From a virus, in IMG/VR virus record IMGVR_UViG_3300049596_000455, positions 1 to 27,394 of that record: 27,394 nt of DNA; one strand, given 5' to 3'. Below the pieces are notes generated by a model. The model saw only the letters and a list, made by a program, of their open reading frames with translations. It did not search any database and was not told the DNA's origin. Every line of letters begins with the position of its first letter. The stretch's first letter is position 1. This document shows, one piece after another, positions 12,011-20,588 of the stretch. Position numbers and translations under genes: made by a program.

Positions 12011-14781
12011 CGGAGGAATGCCACGCCAAGGTCGGCAACGTCTGTCACAGTGTTAGGGCCTCGCGTCACGATGATACGAGCAGCCGAAGTTGTCTTTGTG
12101 CTGGGAGTATAATTGGTCGTTGCGGCAAAGAAGCCAACGTCGATGTTCGTCGCGTCAGTTGCGGCGGTTCCAGAGCCTACCATGGCATAGTTAGTGTCCG
12201 TTAGGGCTGACGTAAAGTTGATGGTATAGTCCCCCGCCCCGTTGTCAGTGATGCTCGAGACATTCAGAGAAGCCCGGATGGCGACCGTTCCCGTGCCGTT
12301 GAAGTTCACCCACGCCTTGACCGTGTTCAGCTGATGCGTGCCGCCGTTGACGCGGGCGTTCAGCGCGTTCGTCGTGCTGTTCAGCCAGACGTCACCGTTA
12401 GCCGGAGTCGAAGGATCGCCAGCGACCGGGCCGACGTTCAGGCCAGCGGTCGTCGCGGAGTGGCTGACGGTCTGCTTGGCTCCGGCGGAGAAGGTGTTCG
12501 ACGTGCCCTGATTCGGGATGGTCTGCGTGCCACCGTTGCGGCGCCACTGGATGTTGCCCGTGGTCGTCCAGATGTCTCCGTTGACGGGAGTCGTGGGGGC
12601 CGTGCCGTGGGGCAGGCGTAGGCCAGCGGTCGTCGTCGTCGAGGCAGGGGTGGCTACTAGGCCCGTGAAGGTGGCCCCGGCTAGCGGTGCGTAAGGGGTC
12701 AGCGCCGAGGACGTGATATAGCCCTGGGACGTGACGAAGGTCTCTGTCGCGTAGCCAGTCAGCGAAGAGGAAGTGAGGAAGCCCGAAGGGTTGCCAGACA
12801 GCGGGTAGTAAAGCCCGTTGGCCACCGAGGTCGTCGAGTAGTCTGCAGCCGTAGCCGTGGACATCGTGCCGAGTCCAGAGATGTCGGTGTTGACCAGCGT
12901 GACGGCTCCCGTCTTGCCAGCCACCGAGGTGACTGGGGCAGAAGTAAGGAAGCCGCTTGGGTTACCCGTCAGAGGGTAGTAGGTCGTTGCCGCGGTGGCC
13001 GTGGACAGTTTCGCGTCGAGAGCGGACTGGAGGTCAGTCTGCGAGCTGAGCGTGCCGGTGATGCTACCCCAAGTGGCTCCAGTCGATGCCGAGACCGCAG
13101 CCGTGACGAAGGCGGTCGTCGCGATCTGCGTGGTGTTCGTGCCAGGGGTGGCAGTCGGCGCGGTCGGAACGCCCGTGAAAGTCGGGCTGGCGAGGTTGGC
13201 CTTCAGGTTGTCAGCGGTCGTGACGAAAGCGGTGGTGGCAAGCTGAGTCGTCGAGGTTCCAGCGGTAGCCGTCGGGGCGGTCGGTGTTCCAGTCAGGGCA
13301 GGAGATGCAAGCCGGGCGTAAGACGCAAGGTCTGCAGCCGTGGCCAGCGTGCGACTGACTCCATTCAGGCGGACATTGAGTCCACCAGTCGTCGTCCAGA
13401 TGTCGCCGTTAACCGGGCTTGTCGGAGCCGTGCCGTGCGGGACGTTGAAGCCTGCGTTGGTGGTCGTGCTGGCAATCGTGCCCACCTTCCCGTTCTGGTC
13501 GATGGCCACGAAGGTCGTGTCCGACGCCTGGTCGTGAAGGGTGAGGATGTTTCCCGTGCCGGACTGCTCGATGAACAAGGCCGCGTCGGTCGAGTTCGAC
13601 GTGATCGTGACGTTGCCCGTCAGGGCGGGGCTTGCCTTGGGAGCATAAGCCGACAGGTCAATCGACACCGTCTGCGTGCCAGAGTCATAGGCCAGAGGCG
13701 CGGTCGCGTTGACTACGCCTGAAGGGCCAGTCGGGCCAGTGTCGCCTTGGATGCCTTGGATGCCCTGAATCCCCTGGATGCCCTGCGGTCCTTGTGCGCC
13801 AGTGTCACCCTGCGGGCCTTGCGGACCTGTTGCGCCAGTCGCACCCGTGTCGCCTTGCGGTCCCTGCGGACCAGTCGCACCCGTTGCACCAGTCGCCCCG
13901 GTCTCGCCCTGGATGCCTTGCGGTCCCTGAGGACCAGTGGGGCCAGTCTCGCCCTGCGGACCAGTAGGGCCAATCGGTCCCTGCGGGCCTTGGATGCCAG
14001 CAGCGCCTTCCAGATTGACCGTCCAAGAGGCATAGGTTCCTGCGCCCGTGTGGTTCTTTACGTCGATGACGATGACGCCCGTGACGAAGTCGTAGCTCGT
14101 GACGTCACCGTGCATATGGTTGTCGTTGTCATATGCGATGATGACGGACTGCTGGACGGTATACGCGAGGCCAGCCTCGACCGTCAGCGTCTTGCTTCCG
14201 TTGCCGATCAGGAGCGAGGTCGTGGAGGTCGTCTCATACTTGTCGCCGTTGATGCCCTGCGGACCTTGCGGGCCGATGGGGCCTTGAGCGCCGATGGGGC
14301 CTTGAGCGCCCGTCTCGCCTTGGATACCTTGGATGCCTTGGGGGCCAGTAGCCCCGGTCGCTCCCGTTTCGCCTTGGATGCCCTGGATACCTTGGGGGCC
14401 TTGAGGACCCGTTGCACCAGTAGGACCAGCGGGACCGACCTCGCCTTGCAAGCCTGTGTTACCTTGAGGTCCCTGCGGACCTTGGATGCCTTGGATACCT
14501 TGAGGGCCAGTAGGGCCGGTAGGGCCAGTGGCTCCCGTGTCGCCCGTGTCACCCTTGGGGCCAGTAGGTCCAACAGGACCTTGAGGGCCAACAGGGCCTT
14601 GAGCGCCAGTCGGGCCAGTGGGGCCAGTCGGACCAGGAGCACCGGGCACGCCCACCGAACCGTCAAGCGTGCCGGCCACGATGCCCGTGACCGTGCCCAC
14701 GATGGTGGACTGGTCTGCGGCGAACGTGCCGGAGATGGTCCCGAAGGTCGAAGCCGTCGAGGTGATCGTCGCGTCGGGCAT
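12007..14781 (-). CDS. Collagen-repeat tail fibre protein
   Basis: A 924-residue fibre, probably the trimeric receptor-binding fibre. A short N-terminal attachment region (1-43) is followed by about 45 Gly-X-Y triplets (44-178), a non-collagen domain (179-261), about 31 more triplets (262-354), then beta-rich repeats. The latter include ASPALTG/ASPTFTG repeats (about 382, 492, 531; the latter two ending TTQ[LI]ATTAFV), [12 protein letters not shown] repeats (603, 660) and three copies of a P[TA]NGD[IV]W module (near 445, 720 and 780). A C-terminal domain follows from about 820. The 179-261 domain with GNGSKTLT and HMHGDVTSY resembles inserts found in other collagen-like phage fibres. It ends in a 4-base overlap with the 65-aa assembly gene. 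Confidence 0.93.
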   Translation of the reverse strand: MPDATITSTASTFGTISGTFAADQSTIVGTVTGIVAGTLDGSVGVPGAPGPTGPTGPTGAQGPVGPQGPVGPTGPKGDTGDTGATGPTGPTGPQGIQGIQGPQGPQGNTGLQGEVGPAGPTGATGPQGPQGIQGIQGETGATGATGPQGIQGIQGETGAQGPIGAQGPIGPQGPQGINGDKYETTSTTSLLIGNGSKTLTVEAGLAYTVQQSVIIAYDNDNHMHGDVTSYDFVTGVIVIDVKNHTGAGTYASWTVNLEGAAGIQGPQGPIGPTGPQGETGPTGPQGPQGIQGETGATGATGATGPQGPQGDTGATGATGPQGPQGDTGAQGPQGIQGIQGIQGIQGDTGPTGPSGVVNATAPLAYDSGTQTVSIDLSAYAPKASPALTGNVTITSNSTDAALFIEQSGTGNILTLHDQASDTTFVAIDQNGKVGTIASTTTNAGFNVPHGTAPTSPVNGDIWTTTGGLNVRLNGVSRTLATAADLASYARLASPALTGTPTAPTATAGTSTTQLATTAFVTTADNLKANLASPTFTGVPTAPTATPGTNTTQIATTAFVTAAVSASTGATWGSITGTLSSQTDLQSALDAKLSTATAATTYYPLTGNPSGFLTSAPVTSVAGKTGAVTLVNTDISGLGTMSTATAADYSTTSVANGLYYPLSGNPSGFLTSSSLTGYATETFVTSQGYITSSALTPYAPLAGATFTGLVATPASTTTTAGLRLPHGTAPTTPVNGDIWTTTGNIQWRRNGGTQTIPNQGTSNTFSAGAKQTVSHSATTAGLNVGPVAGDPSTPANGDVWLNSTTNALNARVNGGTHQLNTVKAWVNFNGTGTVAIRASLNVSSITDNGAGDYTINFTSALTDTNYAMVGSGTAATDATNIDVGFFAATTNYTPSTKTTSAARIIVTRGPNTVTDVADLGVAFLR
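13720..13998 (-). repeat. Collagen Gly-X-Y repeat block 2 of the fibre
   Basis: About 31 Gly-X-Y triplets (fibre residues 262-354), including four Gly-Ile-Gln units in a row near 335-345. At DNA level these are 9-base repeats prone to slippage. Confidence 0.9.
14248..14652 (-). repeat. Collagen Gly-X-Y repeat block 1 of the fibre
   Basis: About 45 Gly-X-Y triplets (fibre residues 44-178), with Pro and Thr common at X and Y and recurrent Gly-Ile-Gln and Gly-Pro-Gln units. Predicted collagen-like triple helix. Confidence 0.9.
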
Positions 14782-14784
14782 GGC

Positions 14785-15099
14785 TCAAAGGGTAACCGAG
14801 TCGATGACCTGCACGCGGAACACCTCAGTGCGGGAGATGCCGCCGCCGGGAAACGCAAATTTGATATCCCACCTGCCTAGGCCAAGCGCCCAGTCGGCGG
14901 TCGAGCCCGGGTAGATGCAGGTGAACGACAGGCCGTCTCCGGCCTTGGTGATCGTCAGCTCGTAGGAGTTGCCGCACTTGTCCTCCACCGTCGAGGTCAG
15001 GGTCGTGGCCAGCAGGTTGGCAGGGCCGGTAGCGCCAGGGGTCCAGACGAAGGTGCAGGCGAACGTGTTGCCCTGCGATAGCGTGACGGTGTCAGACAT
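14785..15099 (-). CDS. Hypothetical tail protein, 104 aa
   Basis: A beta-rich protein of unknown family: strands such as VTLSQGNTFACTFVW (4-18), LLATTLTSTVEDKCG, LSFTCIYP and WDIKFAFPGGGISRTEVFRV. The pattern of alternating strands fits an Ig-like or baseplate-associated small domain. The start follows a diverged copy of the AACCTTACC/GCAATA element (15100-15125). It lies 3 bp before the fibre gene, so it may help attach the fibre. Function unknown. Confidence 0.65.
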   Translation of the reverse strand: MSDTVTLSQGNTFACTFVWTPGATGPANLLATTLTSTVEDKCGNSYELTITKAGDGLSFTCIYPGSTADWALGLGRWDIKFAFPGGGISRTEVFRVQVIDSVTL

Positions 15100-15125
15100 G
15101 GCTACTTATTGTGCAAATGGTAGGG
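15100..15125 (-). promoter_or_regulatory. Diverged copy of the late start-site element
   Basis: On the minus strand AACCCTACC, then ATTTGCACAATAAGTAGCC, leads into the ATG at 15099. It keeps the AACC-TACC box and CAATAAGTA of the three strong copies but has an altered spacer and GCC in place of TAT before the ATG. Confidence 0.4.
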
Positions 15126-15131
15126 TTTAGG

Positions 15132-15614
15132 TCAGAACCTCTGCAGCTTGGTGATCCCCTCGATTTCATCCCCCGCGAAGGTGCCGCCCACAGATTCAGG
15201 GTTCCAGACGTAAACACCCGTCGTCCAGAATGACGCAGGGATGACCCCGGTCCTAAAGTCTTGGAAGGTGACGGTCTGCCCGGTCAGCTCGGCCTGCGTC
15301 TCTAAGGTAGAGTTTCCCGTAAGTGGGTTGGCAAACATACGGTTGCCAAGGGGGAAGGGTGGTGAAACGCCAGTTGAGTATTGTTGATTGAAGAACTCGA
15401 CAGGTAGGAAGGATCCACCCGGACCTGACGCGCTCCAACCGAACCAAGGAAGCCCCCTAATCAGTCCGCTTCCAGCCGCTGCTGACTTTAGGCCGTCAGG
15501 GTAAGTGTAGAAATTGTTTCCTGCCTCAAAGTCTGCGAACACCTTATAACGCCAGACATGGCGGAACTTCCCCCACGTGGAGATGCTCAACACGCTGCCT
15601 ACGGCGTAGGCCAT
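15132..15614 (-). CDS. Hypothetical tail protein, 160 aa
   Basis: Not recognised. It is rich in Gly, Phe, Ser and Thr, with aromatic residues spread along its length (for example FYTYPDG and LPWFGWSASGPGGSF) and no membrane segment; the composition fits a beta-structured virion surface protein. The stop of the 585-aa protein and its ATG share a base (TGATG). Position between tape measure and fibre suggests a distal tail or baseplate part. Confidence 0.6.
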   Translation of the reverse strand: MAYAVGSVLSISTWGKFRHVWRYKVFADFEAGNNFYTYPDGLKSAAAGSGLIRGLPWFGWSASGPGGSFLPVEFFNQQYSTGVSPPFPLGNRMFANPLTGNSTLETQAELTGQTVTFQDFRTGVIPASFWTTGVYVWNPESVGGTFAGDEIEGITKLQRF

Positions 15615-17371
15615 CAGATGCGGGCGTAGAAGTAGGTCGCCGTGGCCGAGCCCAGCTTGATGCGGTCAGCCCACAGCGAGCCGGTGACGTATTGGGTGAC
15701 GGTGGCGCCGTTGACCGTGGCGATGCGGATATAGCCTTCCGCGTCGGTGTCCGCAGGCAGGGGCGTTCCGATGTTCCACTCGAAGCCAGTCGGGTTCGGG
15801 AACAGGCCCGACGCGAACGGAGCCTTGACCCACACCTCGTAGGTGCTGGTCGAGACCGTGATCGTGCTGGCGATGTTGCCAGGGGTGACGTTGTTGACCG
15901 TGCCCGAGACGATGCGGTATTCGCTGAGACCGCCAGTAGTCTCGACGTGGATGACCTTGAAGGGGTGCATGGATGTGTCTGGCTCGTCGGTGCATCCGGC
16001 CTCTTCGGCGTAGTTGAGGATACGGGTATCGAACGCACGCGGGACGGTTCCGTTGATGACCGGGGTCGCCCAAGCAGGGATGAAGCCAAGGGCGTTGGCC
16101 GCGATGGCGTCCTCGTTATTGACCACATTACCCCATGCGTCCGGCGTCGTAGCCTCGTTGATGTAGTAGGGGTCCTCGGCCTCCGTCACGTCTGCTTTGT
16201 TCATCAGGAACGTGGCGTTGAGCTCGCAGGGAATGACGATGTCCTGAGACCCGACGTGCATCTGGCTGACCTTATACCAGGTCGTGAAGGAGGTGAGCGT
16301 AGAGTTGGCCGTAAGCGCGGCCACGGAACTGTTCCGCAAGATGTTCGTATACTCGACTTGATACACTCCGGCGGAAACCTGCTGGACGAACACGTTGCCG
16401 TCCAAGGCCGGTATGGTGTTGAGACATTCCTGCAGATCGTAGGCCGATTGCGTCGAAGGGTTGAAGGTGGTCGTGGTAGTGGCCCCAGCGTGGGTGAACG
16501 TAGCACCGCCGGACTTGTAGTCGCCAGCGAAGACAATCTGCTGGATGCTATTGCCTACCGATGAGCTGCCGTCCCTTACCACGTTGACCGCCACGGTGGA
16601 CGGAGTAGCCGCGACAGAGTCGATGATGGCCAGAACCCGGACGTGGTGACCGAAGAAGCGGGGGTTGAAATAGGTCGTGTGACAGTGGCCCCAGTCCAGC
16701 AGAGTTTCGCCCTCGGCGACGACCTCTTCGTATCCCTCCATCTTCTGGACGTTGGTCGTGTTCTGGTAGAGCGAAGGGCCCGCGTCAACGAACAGGGCGT
16801 CAAACTCAGCCGAGCCGTCCTTGACGAAAGACACCCAGGGGAGGTTCTGATCCAGAAGCCCGCCATCGAAGGCGCCGTTGCCAGCGTCCCACTTCGACAG
16901 GGTGACGAACCAGCGACCCGTTCCCGTCAGGGCGTAGCCGCCGCCGGCAAGCATCCAAGGGGACAGGGCGTCAGCCAAGGGTGCTGGCGTGACCGTAGAG
17001 GACTTGACCGCGACGAAGTTAATGTATGCCTGCCTGTGGTCCGTAAACGCCCCAGTCTTGATGTAAGGCATCAAAGAATGGGTATAGGTAACCGAGCCCA
17101 TGGCCACCTGCACGACAGGCGTCGGCGTGCCACCGACAGGCATGGCCAGCACGTTGCACTGGAACTGCTGGGGCTTGTTGACGTAGGCCGGAGTCAGCAG
17201 GGCCGGAAGGACAGGCGGCTCGGGTGGCTGAGGCGGGTCGGGGAACTTCGGCAGCGCAATCCCGAACGCGATACCATCGTCACTCGGGGGCGTCCACGGC
17301 TGTTGGATGTCCAGGGAGAACCCGCTAGACGAAGCCTTGAAGGTGTATCCGTCGCCGGGTTGGAGGCTCAT
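15614..17371 (-). CDS. Large tail or baseplate protein, 585 aa
   Basis: A 585-residue protein of unknown family. After a short N-terminal segment there is a Pro-rich stretch at about residues 42-60 (PKFPDPPQPPEPPVLPALLT), then many beta-strand-like Ser/Thr/Val-rich segments. It lacks coiled coils and membrane helices. Its size and place between the 307-aa protein and the fibre genes fit a central baseplate hub or fibre-connecting protein, the place where lambda-like phages carry gpJ, but no gpJ-type motif is visible. It starts 2 bp after the previous stop. Confidence 0.6.
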   Translation of the reverse strand: MSLQPGDGYTFKASSSGFSLDIQQPWTPPSDDGIAFGIALPKFPDPPQPPEPPVLPALLTPAYVNKPQQFQCNVLAMPVGGTPTPVVQVAMGSVTYTHSLMPYIKTGAFTDHRQAYINFVAVKSSTVTPAPLADALSPWMLAGGGYALTGTGRWFVTLSKWDAGNGAFDGGLLDQNLPWVSFVKDGSAEFDALFVDAGPSLYQNTTNVQKMEGYEEVVAEGETLLDWGHCHTTYFNPRFFGHHVRVLAIIDSVAATPSTVAVNVVRDGSSSVGNSIQQIVFAGDYKSGGATFTHAGATTTTTFNPSTQSAYDLQECLNTIPALDGNVFVQQVSAGVYQVEYTNILRNSSVAALTANSTLTSFTTWYKVSQMHVGSQDIVIPCELNATFLMNKADVTEAEDPYYINEATTPDAWGNVVNNEDAIAANALGFIPAWATPVINGTVPRAFDTRILNYAEEAGCTDEPDTSMHPFKVIHVETTGGLSEYRIVSGTVNNVTPGNIASTITVSTSTYEVWVKAPFASGLFPNPTGFEWNIGTPLPADTDAEGYIRIATVNGATVTQYVTGSLWADRIKLGSATATYFYARI

Positions 17372-17373
17372 GT

Positions 17374-18297
17374 TCAGATCAGTCGGTTGTCTCGGTAGAC
17401 CTTATCGTGCCAGCCGACAACACTATAGCGGACCTCGTAGTTGACCTTGTAGAGCAGGCCGTAGTCCTGAACGTTCACCTGAGAAAGCAGCAGCTGATTG
17501 AAAGAACCGTTGGCCGCGCTGGAAACCCAAGAGGTTCCAGCGTAGTCAGGGATGATATTGGGAAGGACGCTGGACCAGTCGTTATCGCGGGAGGTCGTGC
17601 CGAGGTAGTCCATCATGTTATGAACCTCAGAGGCTTCGGTCGTGTAGAAGTGGCCGGAGAAGGACGAGGTCGGGGCGAGGTAGTTCGTCTTGCCGTAGAA
17701 GTGCTTATCAGCCGCCTTGACGAAACCGATGAACCGACCGCCCTGCGGGTCCTCGAAGCAAGCGCCGTTCTGGCCGAGGTAAGACTGCTTCTTACCGATC
17801 TTACCGAACTGAGGGGTCCCGTCAGAGTTGTATCCTAGCAAAACCTGAATCCAGTCGGCGGCGTTCTTGATTTCAACCAGCGGACCGATGGGGGACTGGG
17901 TGTAGGTTCCAGCTGCGCCGGCGATGACGCCATCATATCCGTCACCGCCAGGTTCAAAGAAGTTGGGGTTGGTCGTGATGTTCTCGGACGTCAGGCCATT
18001 GGACGCGCCGACCTCGGGGTTGGTGTAAACTCCCTCGTTCACGTCAGGGTCGATGCCGATGTAGTCCACCGTGATGATGGCCATCCCGAGGGCATCGTAG
18101 GATACGGAGAACTTGTGCGCCGCCAAGGCCGCGTTGATGGGACAGGTCGAGCCTCGGTTTCCGACCGATAGATCGTTGTTGGTGTTGGCCTTCCAGACGC
18201 AGGTGGCCGTGAGCAAACCGTAGCCGTCGTTGCTCAGTTTGCCTCCAGGCTGGAGAACTGGGGCGTTTAGGTTGTTGCCGTAGTCTTGACGTGCCAT
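17374..18297 (-). CDS. Hypothetical tail protein, 307 aa
   Basis: A 307-residue protein with no recognised family. It is rich in Gly, Asn, Tyr and Ser, with strand-like stretches (KFSVSYDALGMAIITVDYIG at about 62-81; YGLLYKVNYEVRYSVVGWHD near the C-terminus). It follows the tape measure after 8 bp, which is where siphoviruses usually carry distal-tail or minor tail proteins. No motifs support a firmer call. Confidence 0.6.
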   Translation of the reverse strand: MARQDYGNNLNAPVLQPGGKLSNDGYGLLTATCVWKANTNNDLSVGNRGSTCPINAALAAHKFSVSYDALGMAIITVDYIGIDPDVNEGVYTNPEVGASNGLTSENITTNPNFFEPGGDGYDGVIAGAAGTYTQSPIGPLVEIKNAADWIQVLLGYNSDGTPQFGKIGKKQSYLGQNGACFEDPQGGRFIGFVKAADKHFYGKTNYLAPTSSFSGHFYTTEASEVHNMMDYLGTTSRDNDWSSVLPNIIPDYAGTSWVSSAANGSFNQLLLSQVNVQDYGLLYKVNYEVRYSVVGWHDKVYRDNRLI

Positions 18298-18305
18298 AAA
18301 GGTGA

Positions 18306-19199
18306 TTACATTTGGTCTCCGTAGCCGTCAACGTGGGGGTTGCCAGTAGGAGCGTCTAGCCAGCTAGAGGTGCGGCCTCCGCCAGAGGTGACGAGCTGAG
18401 AAAGAAGGTCGTTGGTTTTCTTGGCCTCTTCGAGCTGGGAAGCCATGGCTTCAAGCACCGGGTTGGCTCCGACGCCGACGACGTTGGAGAAGCCTTCAGG
18501 TCCCTTAAAGGACGTGGGCATCTTATCCACTTCCTTCTGGGCTGCGATCTGGGCGTCGGCTGCTTCCTTCTGCTTGACGGCGGCCTCTTCGGCCTTCTTC
18601 TTGGCGATTTGTTCGGGGTCGGCTGAGACGCGGGCAGCCGAACGGCGCTCAAGGATCTTCTGGATGTCTTCGTCTTGTCGGTAGTCGTTGATGCCAACCA
18701 TCATTCCGGCCGCATTGAGGAATCGGCCAGCGGTGTTGAAGAATCCTTGCCCTTCAGAGATATAATCCCCCATGGCTGACTCGGCCTCGGAGACGCTGAA
18801 CGTTCCGGCGTTCTGTTGTCCCTGCTCGTCGGCTAGGGCTTCGGCTGCCAGCTTGGCGTTCTTGCGATCTAGGGCGTCCTGCCGGCGACGAGCCGCTTCT
18901 TGTGCGGAGGTGACCGTGCCTTCGCGCATATACTTGTTTCCGCCACCTTCGGCCACGGCCTTGGCGTCCTGGACTGCTTGGCGGTTCTTTTCGATGGAGG
19001 CCGAGATGGCGCTCATGGCCGCATTGAGCAGAACCATCGGCGCGGCGAAGGAAAGGAACAGGTCCTTGCCGAAGGACTTGAAGCGGTTCTCGATTCCCTC
19101 GATGTTCTTCTCAAGGGCGCTGACGGACTTCTTGACCTTCTCGGTCACCTGCTCGGCGTTGGTATCGCCGTTGATGCTGAACTTGATGACGTTGCTCAT
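18306..19199 (-). CDS. Tape measure-like tail protein, short
   Basis: A 297-residue, mostly helical protein. The N-terminal third has charged helices and a hydrophobic segment at about residues 47-68 (DLFLSFAAPMVLLNAAMSAI and onward), a feature of tape measure proteins that insert in the membrane during DNA delivery. Ala/Glu/Lys-rich coiled-coil stretches follow (about 95-125 and 185-225). It sits directly after the tail chaperone gene, overlapping it by 4 bases, as tape measure genes do. It would set tail length, and at about 0.15 nm per residue the tail would be short. A chaperone or scaffold-like tail protein is the alternative. Confidence 0.6.
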   Translation of the reverse strand: MSNVIKFSINGDTNAEQVTEKVKKSVSALEKNIEGIENRFKSFGKDLFLSFAAPMVLLNAAMSAISASIEKNRQAVQDAKAVAEGGGNKYMREGTVTSAQEAARRRQDALDRKNAKLAAEALADEQGQQNAGTFSVSEAESAMGDYISEGQGFFNTAGRFLNAAGMMVGINDYRQDEDIQKILERRSAARVSADPEQIAKKKAEEAAVKQKEAADAQIAAQKEVDKMPTSFKGPEGFSNVVGVGANPVLEAMASQLEEAKKTNDLLSQLVTSGGGRTSSWLDAPTGNPHVDGYGDQM

Positions 19200-19735
19200 G
19201 CTTGGATTTTTTCGAGTGAGTCGATTAGTTCCTCGTCCTCAGAGGTGAGGACTTTCAGTTCGGCTCCCTTGCTGATCGCAAAGGTGGAGTTAAGCCAGAT
19301 AGCCTGGCACTCCGGCATCGTCCACGCGCGCTCTTCTGGGATGCCGTTGGAAATCAGCGAGGCCACCACGGTTAAGACCCAAGGGGTCCCGCTGGTCTCG
19401 GAGTGCTTGGCCTTCTTCTCCCAGAACTTCGGCCACGCCTCGACGAGGACGAACTTCGAGAAGCGGTCAATCTGCTCGGCGAAGTAATCCCCGTTTGCGG
19501 TCATCTTGCCGAGATACCAGGAGTCCTTCCAAGTCAGTTTGTCGAGGCGTTCGCCCGAGCAAATCTTTACGGCCACTAGCAGATCGAGCGGACGGATGCC
19601 GACGCCAGAACGAAGGAGGGGGCTTTCGGCTGCTTCCAGCTGCACGCGGTGAAGCAAGCAGAACGGGGAAACAAAACGACCCAGGAGTTTGGTAAGCCCC
19701 GGGTCCGTGAAAGCGGATGTGAACCGCTTGTCCAT
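19196..19735 (-). CDS. Tail assembly chaperone candidate
   Basis: A 179-residue soluble protein between the tail tube and tape measure genes, where siphoviruses encode the chaperone that coats the tape measure before the tube forms. It is mixed alpha with segments such as IRPLDLLVAVKICSG (about 55-69) and an acidic C-terminal end (SEDEELIDSLEKIQA). The start MDKRFTS at 19735 is preferred over an upstream in-frame ATG at 19774, which would overlap the tail-tube gene; TAACCGC precedes it. The stop overlaps the tape measure gene by 4 bases. No frameshift site was identified. Confidence 0.5.
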   Translation of the reverse strand: MDKRFTSAFTDPGLTKLLGRFVSPFCLLHRVQLEAAESPLLRSGVGIRPLDLLVAVKICSGERLDKLTWKDSWYLGKMTANGDYFAEQIDRFSKFVLVEAWPKFWEKKAKHSETSGTPWVLTVVASLISNGIPEERAWTMPECQAIWLNSTFAISKGAELKVLTSEDEELIDSLEKIQA

Positions 19736-19739
19736 GCGG

Positions 19740-20123
19740 TTAGGCGCCGGCGACGCCTTCGTAGCCGACGGCACTGACGGTTACGGCAGTGTATCCGCGA
19801 TTACTGCCCTTGTCAGAAACCTTGGTCACCCAGCCGGAGAAGGCCGTGGAGGCCGTGCCGCCAGAGTAGGAAGAGGCGGTGTTGACCGTCAGGGTAAAGG
19901 ATGCACCGAGGACAGGAATCGCCGAGGTTTTCGCGATGATTTCCACGCTCACCTGGCAGCGTCTGTCGTCGCCGCGCCATGCGACGGTCTTGCCCGTCTC
20001 GTCGATGATGGTCGCTTCGTTGGCAAACTCGCCGTCGTTGGTGTAGGACTGGACAACGGCATTGGCCACGGTAGCGCCGGGAAGGCCATAGATTGCGGTT
20101 ACCCCTTTGACGATAGCAGCCAT
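19740..20123 (-). CDS. Major tail tube protein candidate
   Basis: A 127-residue, Gly/Ala/Thr/Val-rich beta protein (AAIVKGVTAIYGLPGATVAN at the start; SFTLTVNTASSYSGGTASTA near 86-105). Size, composition and position fit a small tail tube protein: after the tail-completion candidate, before chaperone and tape measure. It would polymerise into the tail tube. It starts after a strong copy of the late AACCTTACC/GCAATA element (20124-20149), consistent with high expression. Confidence 0.65.
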   Translation of the reverse strand: MAAIVKGVTAIYGLPGATVANAVVQSYTNDGEFANEATIIDETGKTVAWRGDDRRCQVSVEIIAKTSAIPVLGASFTLTVNTASSYSGGTASTAFSGWVTKVSDKGSNRGYTAVTVSAVGYEGVAGA

Positions 20124-20149
20124 ATACTATTGCGGATAAGGTAAGGTTA
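20124..20149 (-). promoter_or_regulatory. Late start-site element before the tail tube gene
   Basis: On the minus strand: AACCTTACC, TTATCC, GCAATA, G, TAT, then the ATG at 20123. It begins inside the TAA stop of the upstream gene. Layout is identical to the copies before 23280 and 25824 apart from the 6-base spacer and one A. Confidence 0.6.
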
Positions 20150-20584
20150 GCCCTCGGGGTTCACGACCACCAGAATGTCGTAGACTAGGACCGATGCCCA
20201 GGAGCGCTCGTTGACCCCCTCATCCTCGGACAGAGGGGTGATGTCGTAGCAGTGGGCATCGCCTTGGGCGGTGAACACGTCCTGCAGCTCTTCGAGGTCC
20301 TGCATGGCCCCGGCGATGGCGGCCACCCGGGCGCGGTGATCCGTCAGGGTCACGTCGTCGGCAGAGTCCAGCAGGGTGACGCGGACCGAGCACGAGTAGT
20401 TGCCTAGGCCGTCCGGAAAGTCGTTAGGCAGGCGGGCTGAGTCGCAGAGCACGATGGCCTTGGGGAGCACGTTCGTGTCGGCGCTGTCGCCCGTGTAGAT
20501 GTTGACCCCGGTCAGTTCGACCTGGGCGGTTAGGTAGGTCGCCACTGCGGCTTCCACGATATGGCGGGCGGATTTGGTTCCCAT
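20147..20584 (-). CDS. Tail completion or terminator-like protein candidate
   Basis: A 145-residue protein located between the morphogenesis protein (20589) and the tail tube, where tail terminator or neck proteins are often encoded. It is mixed alpha/beta (IVEAAVATYLTAQVELTGVN at about 9-28; GNYSCSVRVTLLDSADDVTL near 60-79; WASVLVYDILVVVN near the end), consistent with the small DUF3168/gpU-like neck proteins, although no signature residues can be pointed to. The start MGTKSA at 20584 is preferred; an upstream in-frame ATG would overlap the previous gene. Stop at 20147 joins the late start-site element. Confidence 0.5.
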   Translation of the reverse strand: MGTKSARHIVEAAVATYLTAQVELTGVNIYTGDSADTNVLPKAIVLCDSARLPNDFPDGLGNYSCSVRVTLLDSADDVTLTDHRARVAAIAGAMQDLEELQDVFTAQGDAHCYDITPLSEDEGVNERSWASVLVYDILVVVNPEG

Positions 20585-20588
20585 AGAG

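Noticed and set aside
13747-14880. A 377-codon plus-strand ORF across the fibre gene
   Set aside because: It is antisense to the collagen repeats; its Ala/Leu/Arg/Ser repeats arise from the repeated sense codons.
15692-16564. A 290-codon plus-strand ORF over the 585-aa tail gene
   Set aside because: It has the Arg/Gly/Val-rich composition of antisense frames and no start motif; the minus-strand frame is continuous and fits the operon.
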